From positions 1-16,359 of the forward strand of contig JAFAPL010001067.1 in the NCBI GenBank assembly GCA_019247135.1: DNA of 16,359 nucleotides, written 5' to 3'. Below are positions 1-7,464 of this stretch, one piece after another. The notes beneath the pieces are model-generated. The model did no database searches and was not told where the DNA came from. It was given only the letters and a program-made list of their open reading frames with translations. Positions within the stretch are counted from its first letter, which is position 1. Each line of letters opens with the position of its first letter. A program made the translations under genes and the position numbers. The stretch comes from Chloroflexota bacterium. GTDB lineage: Bacteria; Chloroflexota; UBA6077; CF-72.

Positions 1-48
1 GGCCAGTTTGCCGCGGCCGGGCAGTACCCGAGACGATTCAGTAGTCAT
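1..48 (-). CDS. 5' end of an unidentified gene running off the left edge
   Basis: On the minus strand an ATG at 48-46 opens a reading frame with no stop to the edge of the window, giving the 16 residues MTTESSRVLPGRGKLA. Upstream on that strand is an AAGG at about 8 nt from the ATG, plus an AGGA closer in, which is a reasonable ribosome binding site. A TAGCGT hexamer lies 12 nt before the start. The gene would be divergent from the large BTAD regulator. Sixteen residues are too few to assign a family; the short polar basic N-terminus could precede a membrane protein, but that is only a guess. Confidence 0.45.
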   Translation of the reverse strand, partial: MTTESSRVLPGRGKLA

Positions 49-60
49 GGTCCTGCCCTT

Positions 61-66
61 ACGCTA
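61..66 (-). promoter_or_regulatory. Possible -10 element TAGCGT of the left-edge gene
   Basis: The minus strand reads TAGCGT, 12 nt before the ATG at 48. A GTGACA, matching TTGACA at 5 of 6 positions, lies 18 bp further upstream. The same hexamer occurs at nearly the same distance from two other start codons in this window (8754 minus and 11276). Confidence 0.35.
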
Positions 67-132
67 GCCGTGGTGTGGATCGGCTGTCACCGTCCAAATT
101 GACTAGTCAGGATTCACGGGTGGAGTAGGCCT

Positions 133-149
133 GGCGCGGTGCCCGCGCC
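133..149. other. GC-rich hairpin in the divergent intergenic region
   Basis: GGCGCGG (133-139) and CCGCGCC (143-149) form a perfect 7-bp stem with a 3-nt loop, between the left-edge gene and the BTAD regulator. No T-tract follows, so it does not look like an intrinsic terminator. A separate 10-bp palindrome TGACTAGTCA lies at 100-109. Either could be an operator, but short GC palindromes are common by chance here. Confidence 0.25.
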
Positions 150-275
150 GTTGCGGTGGCATAATGGCGGGCGGATCGAGCAGCGGCGACTGGGAACGAT
201 CTGAGCTGAGACATGCGCTACCGGGTGATTTATTTCGAAATCGGCGCGGCCTAGAGACGGAGGCGCGCTCCAGTC

Positions 276-3200
276 ATGCAGCCACGGGCCGGGAACGATT
301 TGAGAATCCACCTCCTGGGAGGATTCCGCGTAAGCGTGGGCGAACGTGAGGTGGATGACGGCGACTGGCGCTTGCGCAAATCGAAAAACCTGGTCAAGCT
401 ACTCGCGCTTGCGCCAGGCCACCGCCTGCACCGCGAGCAGCTTCTGGAGGTGCTCTGGCCGGATCAGGACCCGGACTCCGGAACGAACAACCTTCACAAG
501 GCAATCTATACGGCGAGGCGCGCGTTGGAGCCAGAGCTCGCGGCAGCGACGCCATCCACTTACCTGCTGGTCCGGTCGGATGAGGTACTGCTCATCAGTC
601 CAGGTCAGCTGTGGGTGGACGCGGAGGCGTTCGAGCACGCCGCGGCCGAAGCTCGCCGAGACTCCGATCCGCGCGCCTACCAGGCCGCTCTCGACCTCTA
701 CGCTGGCGAGCTGCTCCCTGAGGACCGCTACGAGGACTGGGCGGCGGGTCCTCGAGAGTCCTTGCAGTCGATCTACCTCAATGCATTGCTCGAGCTCGCG
801 CAAGCGCACGAGCATGCTGGTGAGGCTGAGGCAGCGATCGATCCGCTGCGTCGTCTGGTCGCGGCTGAGCCGAGCAACGAAGAAGCGCGTGTCGCGCTCA
901 TGCGGCTGCACGCACAGATTGGGCAACGCCACCAGGCGCTACGTCAGTATCAGCACTTGCGAGCAGCGCTGATGCGCGACCTGGACGTCGAACCGGCACC
1001 GGCGACCCAGCAGCTGTACCAGGACATCGCGCAGGGCCAGTGGGTACCTGATCGGGGTAGCGCCGGTTCAACTCCAGCGCGGCCCAAACCCGTGCAAACC
1101 AGCAAGTCTCAGGAGCCAGCGTTGGTCGGGCGAGACCGCGAGATCGACCTCCTCGAAGATGCCGTCGAACGTCTTTTCGGGGGCCACGGGCAGGTGATTT
1201 TCGTCGCCGGGGAAGCGGGCATTGGCAAGAGCCGGCTGTCGCGCGAAATGGTGGACCGTGTTACCCGCCGCGGAGGCACGGCCATGCTGGGAGCAGCCTA
1301 CGAGCACGAGGGACGACTTCCGTATGGACCGTTTGCGGATGCGTTCCGTTCCATTGGCGGCCTGGCGACACCAATCGGTGTCCGCGCGATTTTCGGCGAG
1401 GCGGGCAACGACCTCAGTCGTCTGCCGGAGTCCCAGGTGTCGGCGTTTCGCTCCGAGCGTCAGCGACTGTTCGCAGCCGTGAGCGATGCTCTGCGGCGCG
1501 TCGCGGCCGGTGCGCCGTTGATCCTGGTGCTCGAAGATCTGCAGTTCGCGGATGAGGCCACACACGAGCTGTTGCACTATCTGGCGCGCACCACGCTCGA
1601 GTCTCCGATCCTGATCCTGGCGACATTCCGCGTCGAAGAGGCGCCACCGATCAGTCCCACCGCGCAGCTCGTCGCGGCACTGCAACGCGAACAACTTGCG
1701 CTCCGCGTGCACCTGGAACGTCTGCCGGCGGCGGCGACCAACCTGCTCGTGTCATCTCTCGTCAAGCCAGGTCCTATCGACCGCAAGGTGTTCGAAATCG
1801 TTCGCGACATCGCGGCGGGCAATCCGCTGTACACGGAGGAGCTGCTGCGGACGCTCCGCGACTCGGGCCGCCTGCAGTTGTCGGATGGCCGCTGGGAACT
1901 GTCGGGCGACGACGTGCCGTTGCCGGGGTCTGCACTACAGATGATCTCCGCCCGCATTGCGCAACTGGATTCATCCGCGCGCCAGGTGCTGATGGTCGCC
2001 GCGGTCGCGGGTCAGGAGTCCGACTACGCATTGCTGCGCGGAGCAGCTGGACTGCCGGATTCGACGCTGCTGGATGCGCTCGATGCCTGCATAGCGCACG
2101 GAGTCCTGAAGGAATCATCGGCCGGCTACGTGTTCGGCCATCCGCTGCAACGCGCGGCCGCCTACGAGAATCTGAGCCGCGCGCGTCGAACGCATTTGCA
2201 TGGGACCGTGGCCGCCGTGCTGGAAGACCAGTACGGCGACGCTCTGGATGACCACGCTGAAAAGCTGGCGCATCACTGGTCGATGAGCCAGCACAGCGGC
2301 CGAGCGGTTTCGTATCTCATTATGGCTGGCGACCGTGCTGCCGCCGTGCACGCGAACCAGGCTGCCGAAGCATCGTATCGTCGCGCGCTGGACCTCCTGG
2401 ATGCCCCCGGTGTAACAGGTGATCGTGACAGAGTTGCGGCGCTGCTTTGGGAAAAGCTCGGTGACCTTCTCGCACTTGCTGCTGCATCGCCGGAGGATGA
2501 GGCGGCCTACATCACCGCGGCCGATCGCCTTCAGTCTGCTCGCACGGTTTTGTCCAATTCTGACAGCGACCATCTGGTCCGCTTGTATCGAAAGGCGGCG
2601 CACGCGGCGCTGACGCGACACGCTGTCGACGCGGCCACGCAGCACCTCGCCGCCGCCGAGGCACTTCTCGATGATGCATTCGAGTCACCCGAGTGGCCAC
2701 GCGTGCGACTGATCCGCGCCCTGTGGTTCTGGGAGCGTGGGATGCACGATCAGGGTCGGCAGGCGGCCGAGGACAGCCTCAGACTCGCGCGCGAACGCGA
2801 CGAAACGCTGGACCAGGTGAATGCGTACATGACGCTTGCGCTCGTGTTCCACTCCAGTGGGTCGTGGAAAGAAGGCCTGGCGCTCGAGATCGAACAGGCC
2901 GGACGCCTGGCCGACGCGAATCCGCGTCTCGGCCTGTTGTTCGACGCGCATCTATGCCTCGGCGAATACCATCTGTATGGCGATTCCGCCTTCGAGACGG
3001 TGGAAGCTTATGCGCGCCAGACGCTCGAACGAGCGAAGCGCGCCGGGGCAGTCCGTGCCGAGGCACTGACCTCCCTGCTTCTCGGAGAATCACTGTTGGC
3101 GCAAGGCCAGTGGGACCGCGCGGCGGCGTATCTGGAGCAGAGTCTGACAGGTCACCGCCACGTGGGTTCGACAGCGGGGCAGGCACTGGCCTTGCATCGG

Positions 3201-3821
3201 CTGGCGGAGCTCCGCCTGTACCGTGGTGAGCTCGCGTTCGCTGAGCAGCATCTGCACGAGGCTCTGGCGCTCGAGGTCGATGCCCCCATGGCGCCGCATG
3301 TTTACGGCCGGCTGTACGCAACACTGGCATCGCACAACCTCCTGCGGAATGATGCGCCCGCCGCTGTGCGGGCAATCGAGGCGAGCGAGGAGATCGCGGA
3401 CCGCGTCGGCCAGTGCATCACCTGCAATGCACTGGTACATCCGGTAGCAACAGACACGTATGTCGCCGTGGGCGATGTCGAACGTGCTCGAGAACATGCG
3501 ACGGCGGCGGAGGCCGTCGCGGCGCACTGGGAGAGTGGCGCCTGGCGCGGTCTGGCGGAACGGGCGCACGGTAGGGTGCGCGAGCTCGAGGCAGACTACG
3601 CTGGCGCGGAGCAACACTTTCTCCGCGCGGCTGAGATCTTCGAGCGCATCGGCCAGACATACGACACGGCGCGCTGCCTGGTGGATGCGGCGCGAGTTGT
3701 GGCCGCGAATGGCGGCGATGAAGGTGCTCTGCTCAGCCGAGCGCAGGCGATCTTTGACCAACTGCTGCCAGGTGGCGGCGGGGCGGACGCGGCCGGGTCG
3801 ATCCTGATGAAGGACGTGTGA
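276..3821 (+). CDS. BTAD-domain transcriptional activator with AAA ATPase and TPR-like repeats (SARP/large-ATP-binding type)
   Basis: This 1181-residue regulator is probably a cytoplasmic, signal-responsive transcription activator of the SARP/STAND type. Residues about 8-95 form an OmpR-like winged helix (LLGGFRVSVGEREV, then a basic recognition region and EQLLEVLWPD). Residues about 113-255 form the bacterial transcriptional activator domain (VDAEAFEHA, then helices ending in the typical DLDVEPAPATQQLY). A polar linker leads to an AAA/NB-ARC-like ATPase: LVGRDREI near 283, Walker A GEAGIGKS at 312-319 and Walker B ILVLED at 416-421. From about residue 680 to 1150 the protein is alpha-helical with degenerate A/G/Y TPR-like repeats, the probable ligand- or partner-sensing part. 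No C-terminal LuxR helix-turn-helix is seen. The ATG at 276 is preceded by GGAGG at 259-263, a rather long 12-nt spacer. The ligand and targets are unknown; the adjacent DUF4242 operon is a candidate target. Confidence 0.93.
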   Translation: MQPRAGNDLRIHLLGGFRVSVGEREVDDGDWRLRKSKNLVKLLALAPGHRLHREQLLEVLWPDQDPDSGTNNLHKAIYTARRALEPELAAATPSTYLLVRSDEVLLISPGQLWVDAEAFEHAAAEARRDSDPRAYQAALDLYAGELLPEDRYEDWAAGPRESLQSIYLNALLELAQAHEHAGEAEAAIDPLRRLVAAEPSNEEARVALMRLHAQIGQRHQALRQYQHLRAALMRDLDVEPAPATQQLYQDIAQGQWVPDRGSAGSTPARPKPVQTSKSQEPALVGRDREIDLLEDAVERLFGGHGQVIFVAGEAGIGKSRLSREMVDRVTRRGGTAMLGAAYEHEGRLPYGPFADAFRSIGGLATPIGVRAIFGEAGNDLSRLPESQVSAFRSERQRLFAAVSDALRRVAAGAPLILVLEDLQFADEATHELLHYLARTTLESPILILATFRVEEAPPISPTAQLVAALQREQLALRVHLERLPAAATNLLVSSLVKPGPIDRKVFEIVRDIAAGNPLYTEELLRTLRDSGRLQLSDGRWELSGDDVPLPGSALQMISARIAQLDSSARQVLMVAAVAGQESDYALLRGAAGLPDSTLLDALDACIAHGVLKESSAGYVFGHPLQRAAAYENLSRARRTHLHGTVAAVLEDQYGDALDDHAEKLAHHWSMSQHSGRAVSYLIMAGDRAAAVHANQAAEASYRRALDLLDAPGVTGDRDRVAALLWEKLGDLLALAAASPEDEAAYITAADRLQSARTVLSNSDSDHLVRLYRKAAHAALTRHAVDAATQHLAAAEALLDDAFESPEWPRVRLIRALWFWERGMHDQGRQAAEDSLRLARERDETLDQVNAYMTLALVFHSSGSWKEGLALEIEQAGRLADANPRLGLLFDAHLCLGEYHLYGDSAFETVEAYARQTLERAKRAGAVRAEALTSLLLGESLLAQGQWDRAAAYLEQSLTGHRHVGSTAGQALALHRLAELRLYRGELAFAEQHLHEALALEVDAPMAPHVYGRLYATLASHNLLRNDAPAAVRAIEASEEIADRVGQCITCNALVHPVATDTYVAVGDVERAREHATAAEAVAAHWESGAWRGLAERAHGRVRELEADYAGAEQHFLRAAEIFERIGQTYDTARCLVDAARVVAANGGDEGALLSRAQAIFDQLLPGGGGADAAGSILMKDV

Positions 3822-3827
3822 AGTCGG

Positions 3828-3845
3828 AGGTAAGGCCCAGGTAAG
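3828..3845 (+). promoter_or_regulatory. Candidate SARP-type operator: heptamer direct repeat
   Basis: AGGTAAG occurs at 3828-3834 and again at 3839-3845, separated by 4 bp, so the period is 11 bp. Known SARP proteins bind heptameric direct repeats with an 11- or 22-bp period just upstream of a -10 element. The site lies 6 nt after the stop of the BTAD regulator and about 210 nt before the DUF4242 gene. The expected -10 position (around 3854) has only a poor match, TTCAGG, so the assignment is tentative. Confidence 0.35.
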
Positions 3846-4052
3846 ACGTGCCCTTCAGGCTCGTCTGCATGGGGCATGCACTACGACTCCTTTGTGGTGG
3901 ATCTACGCGCAATGCGAGCGGAGCGTGCCTGCACCCCGGGAGGTGAGCACCGAACCAGCCGACGACTCCGCGCACAACGACCACTGACTATCCGAATCAG
4001 CGGCCTGCCCGACGAGAGGCTAGCCGCCACATGTTTACAGAGAGGAAAACCG

Positions 4053-4301
4053 ATGACATTGTTTCTAGACGTCCACAACATCAATGGAGTAACGCGCGAG
4101 GCCGCCGCGGCAGCGCACCAGCGAGATCTTGAAGTGCAGGATCGCTATAACGTGAAGATGGTCAACTACTGGCTCGACGAGGCGAACGGCAAGATCTTTT
4201 GCCTTGCCGAAGCTCCGAGCAGGGAAGCCGCGAACGAGGTCCACCGAGAAGCACATGGGTTGCTCGCGGACGAGATCTTCGAAGTCGCCGAAGGCGAGTA
4301 G
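4053..4301 (+). CDS. DUF4242 family small protein (SCO4226-like)
   Basis: The protein has 82 residues, the usual length for DUF4242 (PF14026). This ferredoxin-like-fold family includes the nickel-binding Streptomyces protein SCO4226. Visible family features are the N-terminal strand MTLFLDVHNINGVT, a helix with AHQRDLEVQDRYNVK, the YWLDEANGKIFCLAEAPS strand-turn, and a second helix with EVHREAHGLLADEIFEV. His8, His22 and the histidines near residues 66-70 could be metal ligands, which is inference. I chose the ATG at 4053 because AGAGGA (4041-4046) sits 6 nt upstream and family similarity begins there. The frame stays open back to 3876, but that extension is basic and unlike the family. It appears to be the first gene of an operon with the next two genes. 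Its biological role is unknown. Confidence 0.85.
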   Translation: MTLFLDVHNINGVTREAAAAAHQRDLEVQDRYNVKMVNYWLDEANGKIFCLAEAPSREAANEVHREAHGLLADEIFEVAEGE

Positions 4302-4306
4302 CTGGT

Positions 4307-4498
4307 ATGACAGCGGATCCATTCGAGACCAGAGCCGGGAACGGCTCTACTGACGAGTACTACACGTGGGGGCGTCCCCCCACGACGTACTTGTCAGCGC
4401 TGCAGTACACGCGTTTGCTTCTGCTGAAAGCACGCATCGACCCGAACGGCAAGCCAGACGAGCTGCGGCCGCGTCAGAATTTCTCGCGACCGTGCTGA
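4307..4498 (+). CDS. Small protein of unknown function between DUF4242 and methyltransferase genes
   Basis: The ATG at 4307 lies 5 nt after the DUF4242 stop and encodes 63 residues. The TGA at 4496-4498 overlaps the Shine-Dalgarno of the methyltransferase, so the three genes are packed as an operon. About 47 of 63 codons end in G or C, as expected for a coding frame here. The middle, TYLSALQYTRLLLLKARI, is a short amphipathic helix-like segment preceded by a polar, acidic N-terminus. It resembles small uncharacterised proteins I associate with Chloroflexota, but I cannot check this. The start has only a weak GAAGGCGAG upstream, so translation may depend on coupling. An overlapping open frame (4366-4509) continuous with the methyltransferase is less convincing, because family similarity there begins only at 4510. 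Confidence 0.5.
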   Translation: MTADPFETRAGNGSTDEYYTWGRPPTTYLSALQYTRLLLLKARIDPNGKPDELRPRQNFSRPC

Positions 4499-4509
4499 GA
4501 GGCCAGAAC

Positions 4510-5340
4510 ATGACCAGTACAACCAATTCAATCGACTACGAGACCATCAAAGCACGCCAGCAACGCACATGGAGCTCCGGCGACTATCACACGATCGCAT
4601 CGCTGATCGTGCCGATCGCGGAGCAACTGTGTGACGCGCTGGACCTTCAAGCCGGAGAGCGCGTGCTGGATGTCGCGACAGGTAGTGGCAATGCCGCCAT
4701 TGCCGCGGCGCGCCGACTGTGCACGGTAACCGGCATCGACTATGTCCCAACACTGCTGGAGCGTGCACGCGCCCGGGCGACAGCGGAAGCATTGCCCACC
4801 ACCATCACGTTCCGCGAGGGTGACGCGGAAGCGCTGCCCGTGGCGGACTCCGCATTCGACGTCGTGCTGTCCACCTTCGGTGTGATGTTTGCTCCAGATC
4901 AGGAGCGAGCGGCGCGGGAATTGTTGCGCACCTGTCGGCCCGGAGGTCGGATTGGTCTCGCCAACTGGACCCCGGAGGGCTGGATTGGCGAGATGCTGCG
5001 GGTGGTGTCCCGCTACGTTCCCCCTCCTGCCGGCCTGCGCCCGGCGACACGCTGGGGCTCCGAAGGTGGGATCCGCGACTTGCTGGGATCGGGCACAACT
5101 GCGCTCACGGCGACGCGTCGAATCTTCGTCTGGCGCTTCGCGTCTGCTCAGCAGTACCTCGATCTCTTCCGGACCTACTACGGGCCAACGCTCAAGGCGT
5201 TCGAGGCGCTCGACCAGCCCGGTCGGCGTGCGCTCGCGAGCGATCTGCTGGACACCGTCGTGCGATACGCACAGGACAGCGACGGAACCTTGTGCGTTCC
5301 CGCCGAATACCTGGAGGTTGTCGCAGAGCGGGCTCGCTGA
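4510..5340 (+). CDS. Class I SAM-dependent methyltransferase (UbiE/Methyltransf_11-like)
   Basis: The 276-residue product is a Rossmann-fold methyltransferase. Motif I is VLDVATGSGN at residues 52-61. It is followed by the acidic ribose-binding strand in VTGIDYVPTLLERAR, motif II-like GDAEALPVADSAFDVVLS, and CRPGGRIGLANWTPEGW, the post-motif strand typical of UbiE-like enzymes. The C-terminal third carries a substrate-binding helical cap. The start at 4510 is set by GAGAGG (4497-4502) with a 7-nt spacer; the frame is open further upstream to 4366, but that stretch lacks family character. The gene follows the 63-residue ORF by 11 nt, so it is likely cotranscribed with the DUF4242 gene. The substrate cannot be told from sequence; a small molecule is more likely than protein or nucleic acid. 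Confidence 0.88.
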   Translation: MTSTTNSIDYETIKARQQRTWSSGDYHTIASLIVPIAEQLCDALDLQAGERVLDVATGSGNAAIAAARRLCTVTGIDYVPTLLERARARATAEALPTTITFREGDAEALPVADSAFDVVLSTFGVMFAPDQERAARELLRTCRPGGRIGLANWTPEGWIGEMLRVVSRYVPPPAGLRPATRWGSEGGIRDLLGSGTTALTATRRIFVWRFASAQQYLDLFRTYYGPTLKAFEALDQPGRRALASDLLDTVVRYAQDSDGTLCVPAEYLEVVAERAR

Positions 5341-5463
5341 TCTCCTCTGAACCTTCCGAAACGCGGCAGTGCGACAGGCTGAACCTGGCGGCCGGCAGGC
5401 GGCGCGTGCTGACACACGGAGGACTGGTACAACTGCAAGCGACTCACTGCTGAGCGCTTGCAG

Positions 5464-6894
5464 ATGCTTAATCTCCTCGTCCAGGGCGGAACCGTGGTCG
5501 GACCGGGCTGGGTCGAGGTCTGCGATGTCGGCGTCCAGGGCGAACGGATCGTGTCGCTCACGCGGTCAGACGCTCAGGCGCTCGAGGCGGAGCAAGTCAT
5601 CGACGCGCGCGGCCTGCTGGTCGTGCCCGGCGGGATCGAGCCGCACGCGCACCTGGCGCACTTCATCAATCAGCGACCCGAAGCGGAGATGTACACGCTC
5701 GGCCCGGAGGAAGACACGGTGGGCATGGCATTTGGGGGCGTCACGACCCACATCGACTTCTGCCAGATCCAGCCCGGCGCTTCGGTTGAAGAGGCGCTCC
5801 AGCAACGCACTGGCCGGTGGAAGGGTCAGTCGCTGATTGACTACAGCTTCCACATCAATTTTCTCGGCGCCAGTCCGATCGCGGCGTTCGAGCACGTGCC
5901 TGAGCTGATTCAGTCGGGTTTCCCGAGCTTCAAGGTGTTCACCTGCAACGTGTTGCCGCCGAAACCGCCGCGACGCTCCTACAAAGTGGACTTCGGACGT
6001 ATTGGACATCTGATGGAGAAGGTGGCAGTTGCTGGCGGAATCATGGTCGTGCACGCGGAAGACGACGACCTCGTGCAGTTCAACTACGAGCTGTTTTCCG
6101 AGCGGAACCGCACCGGTGGCACGAACCTTCACCTCGTGCATTCCAAACTCTCGGAGGAGTTGTCCTTTCATCGGACGATTCGGCTCGCGCGCGCACGCCG
6201 AGCCGCCGTTTACTTCGTGCACACGTCAGCAAGTGAAGGCGTCGAGGCAATTCAGCGCGCCCGCGCGCGTGACGAACCGATCTATGGTGAAACGCTGCAC
6301 CAGTATCTTTGCCATACCGCTGACGAATACGCGGCGCCCGGCGGATTCCGGTTTCACACGTATCCGTCGGTCAAACTGAGGCAGGACCAGGATGCGCTCT
6401 GGCGTGGCCTGCTGACCGGAGCGCTGTCAACGGTTGCCACTGACGAGTTTCCCACCACGCGCGAGGTCAAACTGATGGGCAGCACGATCGAGGATGTCAC
6501 CGGCGGAAATCTCGGTGCTGAGGCGCGGATGGGCATCGTCTACACGGAGGGCGTCAGCAAGCGGGGCATGAGCCCGCGGCGCTTCGTCGACGTGACTTCC
6601 TCCAACGCGGCCAGAATCTTCGGGCTCTACCCCCGCAAGGGGGTCATCGCGATTGGCAGCGACGCGGACCTCACGCTGATGGACACGCGGCAGAGCCGGC
6701 GACTGACCCGCGCCGACTTCCACGTTGCCGATTACAGCCCGTGGGAGAACTGGGAAGTGACCGCCTGGCCGACAACCACAATCCTGCGAGGGCAACCGAT
6801 CGTCCACGCGGGCCAGCTGCTCGGAAAGCCAGGCTACGGTCAACTGCTGCCGCGCAAAATCGACCCGGAGCTGCTGCAGAGGCCAGTGCTGTAG
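5464..6894 (+). CDS. Dihydropyrimidinase/D-hydantoinase-like amidohydrolase with variant active site
   Basis: This 476-residue cytoplasmic enzyme belongs to the cyclic amidohydrolase superfamily (hydantoinase, dihydropyrimidinase, allantoinase). N-terminal LLVQGGTVVGPGW and C-terminal RIFGLYPRKGVIAIGSDADLTLMD are very close to the hydantoinase pattern. Counting from the ATG, the binuclear metal ligands appear as His61 and His63 (EPHAHL), Lys157 (SFKVF, the probable carbamylated lysine), His197 (VVHAED), His253 (FVHTSAS) and Asp327 (ATDEFP). Two conserved positions differ. The oxyanion tyrosine five residues after the lysine (KVFMAY in hydantoinases) is Asn162, and the usual TDH is TDE. ETLHQYL replaces the common ETCPQYL. 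Hydrolysis of a ring amide is likely, but the substrate may not be a hydantoin. A TTG at 5458 is an alternative start; neither has a strong ribosome binding site. Confidence 0.85.
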   Translation: MLNLLVQGGTVVGPGWVEVCDVGVQGERIVSLTRSDAQALEAEQVIDARGLLVVPGGIEPHAHLAHFINQRPEAEMYTLGPEEDTVGMAFGGVTTHIDFCQIQPGASVEEALQQRTGRWKGQSLIDYSFHINFLGASPIAAFEHVPELIQSGFPSFKVFTCNVLPPKPPRRSYKVDFGRIGHLMEKVAVAGGIMVVHAEDDDLVQFNYELFSERNRTGGTNLHLVHSKLSEELSFHRTIRLARARRAAVYFVHTSASEGVEAIQRARARDEPIYGETLHQYLCHTADEYAAPGGFRFHTYPSVKLRQDQDALWRGLLTGALSTVATDEFPTTREVKLMGSTIEDVTGGNLGAEARMGIVYTEGVSKRGMSPRRFVDVTSSNAARIFGLYPRKGVIAIGSDADLTLMDTRQSRRLTRADFHVADYSPWENWEVTAWPTTTILRGQPIVHAGQLLGKPGYGQLLPRKIDPELLQRPVL

Positions 6895-7025
6895 GCGCGT
6901 AACACGTTCGCCGATGGGCAAGCTGTACAGGCAAGCCTTGCGCGATCGGTACTGGAGCCAGGTGCGTGCGGCGCCGGCAGGCGAATAGGCCGCCTCCGTC
7001 AAAGTCGTCGGTGGCTCAGGACCAC

Positions 7026-7031
7026 TAGAGT
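7026..7031 (+). promoter_or_regulatory. Possible -10 element TAGAGT for the DUF1801 gene
   Basis: TAGAGT ends 9 nt before the second in-frame ATG (7041) of the DUF1801 gene. If it is a -10, transcription would begin at or next to that ATG, giving a leaderless message and excluding the ATG at 7032. No clear -35 is visible. Confidence 0.3.
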
Positions 7032-7430
7032 ATGCAGGGCATGCTCTGGTTCGACGGCGCGGTCAAACGGGATCCGGCAATTGACAGATGGTTGAACGAC
7101 CGGGCGCCTGAGCTCGGCGCAATTGCTAGCACGTGGTTCCGTCTTATGCGCGAATGTGGAGACGACGTTCGGGAGCTGGTGCATGACGGATGTCCCGTCG
7201 CATGTGTGGGAGATTTGCCATTCGGCTATGTGAACGTGTTCAAAGCGCACGTCAACGTCGGCTTCTTTCTTGGCGCAGATCTGGACGACCCCGCGGGCTT
7301 GTTGCAAGGAACTGGTCGGCGGATGCGGCACGTGAAAGTGAGGCCTGGTGTCAGTTTCGACTCCGCGGCTCTGAGCGCGCTGATCCGTGCCGCGTACGCG
7401 GACATCAAGTCGCGGCAGATCACGCAGTGA
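7032..7430 (+). CDS. DUF1801 (YdhG-like) domain protein
   Basis: This is a soluble 132-residue protein of the DUF1801 family, whose biochemical role is not established. The diagnostic stretch is VNVFKAHVNVGFFLGADLDD followed by PAGLLQGTGRRMRHVKVRPG, near the C-terminal end of the domain. The upstream helix LREC-type segment WFRLMRECGDDVRELVHDG matches the family's first helix. Two starts are possible: ATG 7032, with AGGA at 7018-7021 and a 10-nt spacer, or ATG 7041, which would give 129 residues and fit a leaderless transcript. The gene stands alone on the plus strand and converges on the GT87 gene, with 34 bp between the stops. No good intrinsic terminator is seen in that gap. Confidence 0.85.
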   Translation: MQGMLWFDGAVKRDPAIDRWLNDRAPELGAIASTWFRLMRECGDDVRELVHDGCPVACVGDLPFGYVNVFKAHVNVGFFLGADLDDPAGLLQGTGRRMRHVKVRPGVSFDSAALSALIRAAYADIKSRQITQ

Positions 7431-7464
7431 GCCTGGAGGAAGCCGCGGAGCGGAGTTGCAGCCT

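Noticed and set aside
100..109. 10-bp palindrome TGACTAGTCA upstream of the large BTAD regulator, and a second one, TCAGATCTGA, at 15281-15290
   Set aside because: About sixteen perfect 10-bp palindromes are expected by chance in a window this long, and the two differ in sequence.
3876..4052. N-terminal extension of the DUF4242 frame back to 3876
   Set aside because: The extension is basic and unlike the family, while ATG 4053 has a strong Shine-Dalgarno and fits the family length.
4366..4509. 48-residue N-terminal extension of the methyltransferase
   Set aside because: It overlaps the better-supported 63-residue frame, and a good ribosome binding site marks ATG 4510.
4528..5415. Long minus-strand open frames opposite the methyltransferase, amidohydrolase, GH15 and other genes
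   Set aside because: These are antisense shadows typical of GC-rich DNA, with low-complexity Arg/Pro/Ala content and no family motifs.
6914..6988. 24-residue frame (MGKLYRQALRDRYWSQVRAA...) after the amidohydrolase
   Set aside because: There is no ribosome binding site, it is very short, and there is no other sign of coding.
7011..7020. GTGGCTCAGG, repeated at 15346-15355, both upstream of small genes
   Set aside because: Many repeated 10-mers are expected by chance in 16 kb of GC-rich DNA, and the distances to the start codons differ.
7431..7464. Bidirectional terminator between the convergent DUF1801 and GT87 genes
   Set aside because: Only a 4-bp stem (CCGC/GCGG) is visible and no T-tract follows on either strand.
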